Positions 46,506-55,612 of a stretch of 64,000 nucleotides of DNA are shown one piece after another. The position numbers and the translations under genes were made by a program. The notes below the pieces were generated by a model. It was not told where the DNA came from. It saw nothing but the letters and a program-made list of their open reading frames with translations, and did no database searches. The stretch's first letter is position 1, and the number at the start of each line of letters is the position of its first letter. This DNA comes from Clavaria fumosa (lineage: Eukaryota; Basidiomycota; Agaricomycetes; Agaricales; Clavariaceae). The stretch covers positions 1,488,001 to 1,552,000 of the forward strand of contig OX637801.1 of the NCBI GenBank assembly GCA_951802425.1, written 5' to 3'.

Positions 46506-46958
46506 ATTTCGTCTTTCCCTCCCACGGTGCATGCAATTAATATTGACCGACATATGTCATCAATTTTGTCAGGGCGCTAAGGGATTCTATAGACTCTGCA
46601 GGCTCAACGTCGCAGACGAGAAACACTCAGTTCGTCGCACAGCCATACCACAATGACAAAACGAGCAGACTCAAGGAATAGAAATTCATGCAAACTGCGC
46701 TTATTCAAATGATGCGTGGAACGATGCATTGAACAATCCATCGAAGCGACAGTGCTAGATGGTAGCAGCTACCATTCCTAAAATTCTCAGAACATTGCAG
46801 ATCAAATCCTTCTATAACAATATCTTTATGTGCAGGATAGACTCGAAAGCGTCATGTTTTATTGCTGTGGGACGGAGTTGTCCTCGCAGTCTTCCATTGG
46901 TGTCCCGTGGCCGCTTTCCTGTCACTCTTGATTCAAGATATCCATAATCATCACATAT
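46506..46958. other. Convergent intergenic region, nothing recognised
   Basis: These 453 bp should hold two convergent 3' UTRs; no coding or repeat signal was seen. A last small exon of the J-domain gene could lie here. Confidence 0.4.
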
Positions 46959-47662
46959 TCACCAGCAAATAAGGAAGTTCCTCACCTCTAACGCCTCCTG
47001 GAACGCCCGCATGTAAAGTTTCTCATAGTCATTCATGCCCGGCTTCTTCACCGATCCACGCTGCTGTTCTGCACGCCACGCGTTCGCTTTTAATGCGTTG
47101 ACGCGTTCGCGTTCACGAGCGTCGTGTCGTTCCTTGAAGCCCGCGGCCCAGGCTCGCCGCTCAGCATGGCGTCTACGGTGGTCTTGTTCCAATTTGGCCA
47201 GATCGGGAAGGCGTATCTTAGGCAGTGGCACGGACAGCAAAGCGTCGTATGCCTGGTATCGCGCAAGCCCATCATGACAGACGGTGAGCTCATCATGAGT
47301 CTCTAAGGAATGTGCTAGACTCACGCGACGCCTCTCTTCGTCGACAAGAACCTCGAACGCTTCGCGAACCTGCAAGGTCCTCACTGTACAATGCAGCTCA
47401 AACACACAGATGAAGATGGGCGCACTCGACGGAACCTGGCTTCAGCTGCTTGTCGGCCCACCTCGCCTGCCCCACTTGCGAGCACCTTGTCGGGATGAGT
47501 CTCTAATGCTTTGCGCCTAAAGGCTTTCCGCACTTTTTTAAAATTGTTCGGAGAGGATTTACATGAACACCGGGGCTACGAAGCGGACGCAAAACAGGGC
47601 AGACCTTCGTCCAGGGTTGCGGATCGCGCGATTCCAAGCACCTCATAGTGTGTGGGGGCCAT
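46959..47662 (-). CDS. J-domain (Hsp40-type) co-chaperone
   Basis: J-domain proteins stimulate Hsp70 ATPase activity through the HPD loop. Start ATG at 47660-47662: MAPTHYEVLGIARSATLDE. An intron with a GTCTGC donor ends in AAAAAG and leads to VRKAFRRKALETHPDKVLAS, which contains the HPD motif. The next exon has VREAFEVLVDEERRR, then a further intron, then AYDALLSVPLPKIRLPD and a long basic, coiled region (HRRRHAERRAW, KERHDARERERVNALK). The last part NDYEKLYMRAFQEALE may be followed by another intron (GTGAGG donor), so 46959 is a provisional 3' end. About 190 residues. Only the J-domain is recognised; no membrane span or zinc-finger region was seen. Confidence 0.78.
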
Positions 47663-48054
47663 CTGACATTAGCAGGTTGAGCTAGACACACTAGAACCTC
47701 TAAGAGTACGCGTTCAATGGGCGCAGGTTTCAAGCTTGGCAACGAGCGGAACGTTGGAGTCCTGGCACTGACTAGCAGGGCTCGTGAAACCCCAACCACG
47801 ATCGTATCATGATTGCCATGTGGAAGATCTTTGCCTGCGGGACGCCGTGTTCACATCACGTGGACGGTCGCAACATAAACAGTGACTAAGAGCTTAGTGA
47901 AAGTGATGCAGGTTAAGGGACACCTGCATCAGGCATATGAACAAGAAAGCAAGGATCTCAGCTAAGGAGTGCAAGTGCATACATTGGCCCACCTTCCAAA
48001 TGGATTGACAAGAGAGTGTGCCCAGAAACCTACATCACAATCAAGCAGGGACTC
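47663..48054. other. Upstream region of the J-domain gene with hairpins
   Basis: A CACGTG box is at 47857-47862, about 195 bp upstream of the J-domain start. TGATGCAGGT (47904-47913) and ACCTGCATCA (47922-47931) form a perfect 10-bp hairpin with an 8-nt loop, next to a smaller ACTAAG/CTTAGT hairpin. The right part merges into a transposon remnant. Confidence 0.5.
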
Positions 48055-48532
48055 ACATCAAGATATGCTTCCCATACTTCTGCTGCCACTGTCACCATCT
48101 TGTGTCTGTCATCCCAACAAAAGTCTGATAATCCATAGAGTTCTTTTGCAATATCAAATTTTTGCTTGAGCTGAACTACAGTTACTAGTATTCAGGTCAG
48201 AAAGATGATGAGATCACTTGCACCTGCTGCCAACAGCTTTTGATTGCTTGGACACCCTTCACAATCCCACCTGAGATGCACTCACTACCAGCCAAGGCTG
48301 CCTCACCTGTGGTGAAGGCCACTGGCTTCAAGTTATTGTCACCCCAATTGCCCTTTGCCTTCTCCTGTGCAAGTCTTTCTGTGAGTGCTTCATCAGCAAG
48401 AGTCCATTTGGTTTTCTCCTTGTCATTACCCATCATGGGTAGCACAAGTACACAAGAACAGATGGCAAGCACACTGCACTGTGTCATGATGAGGATCACT
48501 CTGTCACACTTCCAGAAACTTGTCAAGAACAA
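48055..48532 (-). pseudogene. Myb/SANT-like transposon-associated protein remnant
   Basis: On the minus strand the frame encodes KTKWTLADEALTERLAQEKA, KGNWGDNNLKPVAFTTGEA, SGGIVKGVQAIKSCWQQ and, after a 53-nt GT..CAG intron, LKQKFDIAKELYGLSDFCWD then MVTVAAEVWEAYLDV. This WT..(D/E).L...L...KA.GNWGDN..K pattern is that of Myb/SANT-like DNA-binding proteins found with Harbinger-like elements in mushroom genomes (from memory). No transposase partner is present. It is followed 70 bp away by a foldback element. Confidence 0.6.
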
Positions 48533-48601
48533 AATTTTTATAGGAGTATTTCACTCTTATTCTGAATTCATGGCAGAGGCCACTGAACAGCTCACTGCCA
48601 T

Positions 48602-48747
48602 GTAGTGCATCAGCAAAACAGCTTGGCTAAATTGTTGGTATAGACAGGTATGGACCAGTGTGTAATGCCCCCAGACAATTTGGGGTGTTACACACCAGCA
48701 CACCTGTCTGTACTTACATTTAGCTGAGCTGTTTTGCTGATGACTAC
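48602..48747. repeat. Foldback hairpin element
   Basis: The left arm, starting GTAGTGCATCAGCAAAACAG, and the right arm, ending CTGTTTTGCTGATGACTAC, pair over about 65 bp at roughly 80-85% identity. The centre is TGTAATGCCCC..GGGGTGTTACA around an 11-nt loop. It is a MITE-like palindrome. Confidence 0.75.
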
Positions 48748-48980
48748 AAAAACTAGAAAATCAAGATCTACTTTTTGGCAGGTGTTGCTGCATGTGGAAT
48801 CACTGAACACACTTTAAGCATACAGTGTGTGGCTCTTGTTAAAGCTGGTAGCATGTTACTGTAAGGCCAATTTGCAGCAAAAAAGTAATATAAATAGTGG
48901 GTCCCAATTTGTAAACGTGCGAAAATATCGAGTTGCGACCTCCGCTGCGTACATCCCGTATTTCACTCCCACCACCATCC

Positions 48981-51064
48981 ATGTCTGTGCAGATATTCGG
49001 TGAACGAGTGAGTGTTTTCGCGTGTCAGTTCCAACGCTTTGACTCATCAATACCAGGCTACAGAAGAGAAAGCCGAGAATGCGCGGTTGTCTTCGTTCGT
49101 CGGCGCGTTGGCTGTCGGTGACCTCGTCAAGTCGACCCTCGGCCCGAAGGGCATGAACAAAATCCTCCAGTCCGCATCCACGGGCGAGATAAACGTGACC
49201 AACGATGGCGCGACGATCCTGAAGTCGATCCAGCTTGACAACGCAGCCGCTAAGATCCTCGTGAACATCTCTAAGGTGCAGGACGATGAAATCGGCGACG
49301 GAACGACCTCCGTCTGCGTGCTCGCCGCCGAGCTCCTTCGTGAGGCGGAGAAGATGATCGCGCAGAAGATCCATCCGCAGACTATCGTTGAGGGTTACCG
49401 CTTGGCCAGCGCTGCCGCCCTCGTTGCTTTGGAGCGTGCTGCGGTTGATAATGCGTGCGTACGCTTTCGGGTTGCCCATCATGAAACCATTCTGAATGCC
49501 GACTGTGACAATCCTCAGGTCAGACAAAGACCAATTCAGGATCGATCTATTCAATATTGCGCGGACAACGCTGTCGTCCAAGGTCCTATCGCAAGATAAG
49601 GACTATTTTGCAAACCTAGCAGTTGATGCAGTTGTTCGGTTGAAAGTGCGTTACAATTCCCCCAATATATCTCATTGTAGTACCCTCATACCGTTATATT
49701 CCGCACCAGGGATCCACCGATCTGGATCACATTCAGATCATCAAAAAAGTGGGTGGCAAACTCACAGATTCATATCTAGATGAGGGTAAAATTCCACACA
49801 ATCATTACGCTTTCTAACTAACCAAATGTGCAGGTTTCATTTTGGACAAAACGATAGCCGTGAACTCTCCGAAACGGCTAGAAAACGCTAAAATGCTGAT
49901 CGCTAATACCTGTAGGTACCAGCTACCCTTTCGGTCTTCTCTAATTCTGAAATTGCCTACAATAGCCATGGACACCGACAAGATTAAAATTTTTGGCGCC
50001 CGAGTAAAAGCTAGTTCTACAAGCAAACTCGCGGAGCTGGAACGAGCAGAGCGAGTAAGAGATGTCTCGGCTTCCCTATTTGTGTCCGCAGACTGAACTT
50101 CGGCCGCAGGAGAAAATGAAAGCCAAAGTCGAAGCTATTGCCGCGCACGGAATCAACTGCTTCATCAACCGGCAACTCATTTATAATTATCCTGAATCCC
50201 TCCTAGCAGAGAAGGGCATCATGGTCATTGAGCATGCTGACTTTGAGGGAGTCGAACGGCTCTCGCTCGTGACGGGTGGCGAGATCGCGAGCACTTTCGA
50301 CCGTCCGGACCTCGTGAAGTTGGGTCGGTGTGACCTGATCGAGGAGGTGATGGTTGGCGAGGATATGGTGCGTGACCCTGGAATACTGGATACTTGCTCA
50401 TTACTCCCTCTGATGTTTGAAATAGTTGATCAAATTCTCGGGCGTCGCCGCTGGCGAGGCGTGCACAGTTGTCTTGCGTGGTTCAACGCACCAGATGGTC
50501 GACGAGGCCGAGCGGTCTCTGCACGATGCGCTGTCCGTGCTATCGCAGACGGTGAAAGAGACACGGGTGGTGCTTGGAGGCGGTTGCTCGGAGATGCTCA
50601 TGAGCTGTGCGGTCGACGAGGAGGTGCGAACAATCAAGGGCAAGAAGGCGATCGCGGCCGAGGCGTTTGGGCGCGCTCTCCGGCAGATTCCGACCATCCT
50701 CGCGGACAATGCTGGCCTTGACTCGTCAGACTTGGTGGCGAGGCTGAGGGCTGCTCATTATGAAGGCCAGCAGGACGCGGGTCTTGGTACGTGCCGTTTC
50801 TGCTTGTGTGGTGGTGTGATGATGATAGCGCATACTGTAACTGCAGATATTATGGAGGGAACGATAGGATCAATGAAGAAGTTGGGTGTCACGGAAAGTT
50901 ATAAGTTGAAGCGGCAGGTCGTCATTAGCGCTACGGAAGCTTCAGAGATGATCATCAGGTACGGAGGGTCTGTCTCGAATCCCAAGGCTCGGATCTGACT
51001 TATTGACGTCGCCAGGGTGGATGATATCCTGCGAGCAACTCCACGGAAGCGCGAGGCAGTATGA
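48981..51064 (+). CDS. CCT2: Chaperonin CCT/TRiC subunit beta
   Basis: One of eight subunits of the cytosolic chaperonin that folds actin and tubulin. Exon 1 (from 48981) encodes MSVQIFGER; exon 2 gives [20 protein letters not shown] and the ATP-site motifs [16 protein letters not shown] and NDGATILKS, then [15 protein letters not shown]. Later exons encode [52 protein letters not shown] and [20 protein letters not shown] then EASEMIIR. The last intron joins [15 protein letters not shown] and TGA at 51064. About 525-535 residues, full length; the equatorial, intermediate and apical parts are all recognisable. About nine introns. Confidence 0.95.
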
Positions 51065-51260
51065 TGTAAATAGAATTTGTAGCTTTTGCAAATCAACCCT
51101 GGTACACATGAGCAACGGATAGTGAATGCTAAGACACGACACATGATTTGGACGCTTGATATGGGAAGACACATGAGCGCACATGGCCAGCCAAATGCGC
51201 AACATCAGAACAACAGAGAAAGTAAATGATGTCTGAGAAGTAGGAATGGGTCCTTCGCCC
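51065..51260. other. Convergent 3' region of CCT2 and the triple-repeat gene
   Basis: The 196 bp hold both 3' UTRs. No gene seen. Confidence 0.4.
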
Positions 51261-52538
51261 TCACAGCGTGCGCTGGCGAAGCGGTGCTCTGGGCCTGCTT
51301 TCGGTTGGCTCACGCGGAGGCTCAACTGAGCGTTTGCCGCCCGTGAGGAAGCTGCTAACAGCCCAAAGCCCCTCCGATCCGAAGAGAGCGCGGCTGGCGG
51401 CGAGCGAGAGCGTCTTTGCTGTGGCCAAGGCCGCCGAGTTGGCGTCGTTGCTCTTGACCAGCCATTTGATGTCGGGCATGGGTTTGGGCGGCGCCGCTAG
51501 AGAGAGCTGTTGTTCAGAAGCGAGCATCGTACATCATGCATGTGAAGCATAACACTCACGCCGTGTCGCCTCTGTAAGTGCAAGGCAACGTGCTTGTCAG
51601 AGAGGAACTTCAAGCAATATAGCTTCGGAACAGCGTACCGATCACGATATTTTTGAACTGGTCCCAGCCCGTTTGCGGCTGTTCTTCGTTTTGAGCATCT
51701 CCGTCTAACTTCTCCTTGACACCGTCAGTCAAAAATGCCCTCGCCGCCTCGATCCAGAGATATCGTGGAAGGCCGTAAGTCTGGAAGTCCTGCTCGAGGT
51801 CACGAAGCCAGTCCGCGGCCGAGCTGGCGCTAGGAGCTGGGAGGTCGAGAGTCGTTCGCTGAGACGAGCGCCATTCCTCTAGAATGCTTTGCAGTAAGCG
51901 GCGCGACGAAGTGTCTGTTGTGGGAACATATTAAGTTGAATTGTGAGGACCACGGAAAAGGGCAACGCACCGTACGCCTGGATCACCTCTACGCGCAGAG
52001 AGGTCCAGTCTGGGGATACAGAGCGCAAATTCGACCGGAGACTCGGAAGCATTTCGGTCCTTAGCTTGGGCTCGAGGAAAGTCAAGGTTGCATCCCCCCA
52101 AGAAGTTTCTGGGATCGCGCGCTCTCGAAACGTGGCCTCGAGCTTGCTTAGCCACTCTTCAAATGCTTGCTCAGAGGAGGGTCTGAACTGGAGCCGATAT
52201 TGATCTGAGAGGCTCCAATGTGCCAACTGCACGTTGACCACCTTCTTTTCTTTCGCTCGGGCTAAGTTTTGTTGAAACAAGGGCCAGTCCCAGAGAGGTT
52301 CCTCCGCCTCAACCGCCTCCTCCTCGCGCGCAGCCATATCTCGCTTCAAGCATCCCTGCAAGAGATACATGGCAGAGTCGACCCATTGTTCCTCGGAGAT
52401 GCGCATCTCATGAAACCCGGCCTCAAGGTGAGCGTACCACGTATCCATGTCATCGTGCTCGCAGAAATGGCTAGGATTTGCGACATTCCAAATGTCTAGA
52501 CGATGCTCCAGGAGGGTTAGTGGCAGTCGGGTAGTCAT
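51261..52538 (-). CDS. Protein with three tandem gag-like repeats
   Basis: Four exons splice in frame; start ATG 52536-52538 (MTTRLPLTLLEHRLDIWNVA). Three segments of about 90 residues share a pattern. Repeat 1: DTWYAHLEAGFHEMRISEEQ then WVDSAMYLLQGCLKRDM. Repeat 2: FEEWLSKLEATFRERAIPET then SWGDATLTFLEPKLRTEM. Repeat 3 (after the GTGCGT..CAACAG intron near 51910-51970): AADWLRDLEQDFQTYGLPRY then LWIEAARAFLTDGVKEKL. Each has W..LE..F....(I/L)(P/S)...W..(A/S)...L, and each is followed by a W..(F/L) stretch, which resembles capsid-type Retrotrans_gag domains. A final exon, PPKPMPDIKWLVKSNDANSA, ends at 51261. About 410 residues. No zinc knuckle, protease or RT is seen. The gag link is an inference; it is 1.2 kb from a Gypsy element whose Gag looks different. 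Confidence 0.6.
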
Positions 52539-53755
52539 GGCGAATTATTGGTGGAGGAAGAGAAGGGTTCGGACGCAGTCGATATTTGATGTCGGTCCTA
52601 CAAGGTGCAGCAAGGACAACGCGCGACTTTAACATGGCATCAGGCATGTCGCACAGCGTGTGTACAGTCGTGTGCCACGATCACAGTCGCGAAAAGCAGC
52701 GAAAGGAATGCACGTCACAGGGTTAGCTGTCCGCATGCCTAGGTCAGCGCTCGAAGGCAACAGCTCCAGCCACAACTAGCAACAAAGATACCCCTGGAGC
52801 CCGGAGATACTCTTGACCCACCCCTTAGACATACCTATTAGAATTTCTCATAACGAATAACATTGGGACTGGGCTCAAACTGATTTGTTCTTCCAAAACA
52901 AAGCTTGAATCATGCTGTGGAAGCCAAAACACTGGTATGGGGATTATAGGATGTGAGTGGACTAATTAGGCAATTATGGCTGTGCAACTACTTTTCCATT
53001 GCCTGTCCTGAATCCTGATGTGTATAATATTTGTACTAGCCCAACTGCATCATTTCTGAACTATTTTAATAATGGTTCCAACTATGCTACTGCATTAGCA
53101 ATGTTCTGAAGGAACAGAGTATTCAGCATATTCAGAACAACACAGAATTGAAAATTTTGCATGAAATATGAGTCACATAGACCCATAAGCACTCCATTAT
53201 TATTCTCAGAGCCTTGGGAATCAAGATTGCACAAGACATCATTTGGATACATGAAATGTCACTATTTAAATTGAGACCCATTTTATTTTGGTGGATTAGT
53301 ACAGAAAACATATATTTTGACATTTCCACATTAATCTACTGATCAAATAGTGTCTTATCAAAAAGAATTGCTTGAGAATTGACTGAGAAATGGGCAAGAA
53401 CATATGTGGGTCACTGATTTGGTAAGCTGGTGGCTGTACTTGTGGCACAGCTTTTGTGTGGAAATTGCCAGGTCCCACCATTCTGGACAAAAGTCCAAAA
53501 GTTCACATGCATTTCTTATGCACATTGATTTGCATATGCTCTCACTAATGCACACTTCTGCTCACATTATTGCAGATATGCAAACAGAGTCAAGCAGTGC
53601 ACATATATCTCATCTATGCACACAATCATACAGTTCTTTTAACTAAAATGTCTGCATTATGCTGCATCATGCTACAATGATGCACACTGTGCAGCACTGT
53701 GCAGTACAATGCAATGTGCATTAAGGTTTCTGTCTGTCCTTATGTGCATCTTTGT
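52539..53755. other. AT-rich gene-free region left of the Gypsy element
   Basis: No gene is supported. The last 300 bp (about 53500-53760) are dense in TGCA, TGCAC and GTGCA words, for example TGCACACTGTGCAGCACTGT at about 53682-53701. The Gypsy element has inserted at the edge of this island. Confidence 0.55.
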
Positions 53756-53760
53756 GCACA
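53756..53760 (+). repeat. Target-site duplication (left), GCACA
   Basis: GCACA directly precedes the 5' LTR; the identical 5 bp follow the 3' LTR at 60343-60347, as expected for Ty3/Gypsy integration. Confidence 0.85.
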
Positions 53761-55038
53761 TGTTAGGATCGCTTATGTAAGCCATCCCAAAGTGCAGTTG
53801 TGGAGAAACTGGGGAGGGTTGTTGGAAGGTCACATGACCTGTGGCTGGGTCGGATTATGTAATGGGGACGGGCAATCCCCACTAAGAGCGCGTGACGCTT
53901 ACATAAGCAAAAATGCGCCTAAGCCCTTGATTTCACTGACCCAAAGATATTTTACACTCTCCTCAGTCAATTCTGAAGCATTTGGCATGGGATTTTTTGT
54001 AAACACAGACTCTTTTATATGTAGATTACAGGAAAAATACAGACATAATTCAAAACATCTTCACTCATGTACAATTACAGCAGAAACATAAGGGGTCATG
54101 ACATAAAACCTTGTACCTATCACAGGGCATACTTCTAGTCCTCCAGATTGTCTGTCCCTCCAATAACAAAGTCTTCACTTGTGAAAATGGTATAATAGTG
54201 CTTACCTAGGTGTTCCAAAGCTCCAAATTCTTCCCCCCAGGTACACACAGTCCCCTAAGGTGACAGAAGGATGAAATTGGCCTGAAATGCAGAGAAAACA
54301 GTAAATTAAATGATAAGATAGGTAAATATGAAGTTTGGGAGGTTTACTTTGTAGCCTAGATTGCACACAAAGTGCACACAGAGTGTTTGAAAGTGGGGGG
54401 AGAATGAGAGCCAGAGAATGAGGCCACAGAAACCTGCAGGAAACCTTTCAGTGTGTGCGCACAGCCACTGATTACATAAGCGCACAAGTCCGGCAGTGCC
54501 AAATCTGTGGGCCTCATAGAGCCTTCTACACACATTTTGGAATTTACTTCTGCTGAGAGGAAATGTTCAGAAGTATTATTTGAACATTTTGTTCAAGATG
54601 GAATTTTTTAAAATGTCTTTGTTGTTTAGATAGCAACAATATCTCAATAAATAGGGCATTTTTCGAAAATCCATCTTGAACAAAAGTTTTTAAATTTAAT
54701 TTCAGACATTTTTTACACTCAAAGTTTTTTTGTAGCTGTTGTGTGGAAGGCTCTATACTGACATGTGTTTTTGGGTCAGAGCCTTAGAGGCAGAATGCTT
54801 ATATAAGCGTCACGCAGTCTTAGTGGGGATTGCCCGTCCCCATATGTAATCATGTAAGATCACATGACCTGGGGCCTGGGCGCATCACGTGATCCGAGGG
54901 TCCGAGCGTGGGAACGCCGGCAAGTGCCGAAGCGTTCGCTATAAGTACTTTCACTTTTCCATTTTTGTACTCTTTTCCCCTTATCTTAGTATTGTCGTCA
55001 TGACCTTACGCTTAAGTTGTGTGAGACCCAGTCTGATA
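53761..55038 (+). repeat. 5' LTR, interrupted by a TIR element
   Basis: The LTR starts TGTTAGGATCGCTTATGTAA and ends CCCAGTCTGATA. After removing the nested element and one copy of its target duplication it is 291 bp, exactly the length of the 3' LTR. A TATA box (CTATAAG, 54940-54945) lies 43 bp upstream of ATCTTAGTATT (54983-54993), the likely start of the transcript. A CACGTG lies at 54886-54891. Confidence 0.93.
53863..54842. mobile_element. Non-autonomous TIR DNA transposon nested in the 5' LTR
   Basis: The ends are TGGGGACGGGCAATCCCCAC and its inverted copy; over 46 bp the two TIRs match at 43 positions and weaker similarity continues for about 30 bp more. The element is about 980 bp, flanked by TATGTAA(T) at 53856-53863 and 54843-54850, a 7-8-bp target duplication. 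The uninterrupted site exists in the 3' LTR at about 60146-60154, proving the borders. It encodes no transposase. The superfamily is unsure: 8-bp duplication would suit hAT, but the ends are not typical hAT ends. Confidence 0.9.
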
Positions 55039-55039
55039 T

Positions 55040-55050
55040 AATACTAAGAT
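55040..55050 (+). promoter_or_regulatory. Primer-binding site complementary to the element's own 5' RNA
   Basis: AATACTAAGAT, one base after the LTR, is the exact reverse complement of ATCTTAGTATT inside the LTR (54983-54993 and 60287-60297). An 11-base match of this kind is how the Schizosaccharomyces Tf1 element primes reverse transcription with its own 5' RNA end instead of a tRNA. No tRNA-like primer site was seen. Confidence 0.75.
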
Positions 55051-55261
55051 CCGCCTGTCCGCCCTAGCCCCATGTCCTAACCCGGCTAGCCTGGACCCTT
55101 AATTTCAAACTGTGACACATTGTCACAGCTCAGCCCCTATCATCCTCTTCTCCTTTACCCTGCCCGCGGTGTGTAACAGAACCGCGCGAAATTTTTACTG
55201 TGTGTAGATACACGTGACCAGACCAGGAGGAAGTCAACTGTGACCCTCCCCAAGTGATACC

Positions 55262-55598
55262 GAGTGCCCAAGGCCCGGAACTTTGTTTTACAGCTACGTA
55301 CCAGTGAATCGTGTAGTGTACAGGGCAAGGAAAGGCCCCTACATAGTCTTTCTGTAGTTTCCTGGTCCAGTGGACAGGGCCCTTGCTCTGTGACCATTGT
55401 CAGAAGGGCGCATGGGCAACTCATTAGGAGTTGTGGAGCGACCACCTGGGACACCATTTGGGCCCCACGTTAACAAAAGTTTCATAGAATAAGAGTTCTA
55501 TAGGTACATAAGTACACAGAAGAGCAGCCTAAGAGGACAGGACTGTTAAGAGATCGAAGAAATCCTGAGTGCCCAAGGCCTGGAACTTTATTTACAGC
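55262..55598 (+). repeat. Direct repeat in the retroelement leader
   Basis: GAGTGCCCAAGGCC followed by GGAACTTT and TTTACAGC occurs at 55262-55294 and again at 55567-55598 with a few differences, flanking about 270 bp of leader. It may be an internal duplication or a splice-like signal; function unknown. Confidence 0.65.
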
Positions 55599-55612
55599 AT
55601 CCAGGGCCTGTG

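Noticed and set aside
55155..55457. 100-codon minus-strand frame in the retroelement leader
   Set aside because: Antisense of the leader, no resemblance to any retroelement protein.
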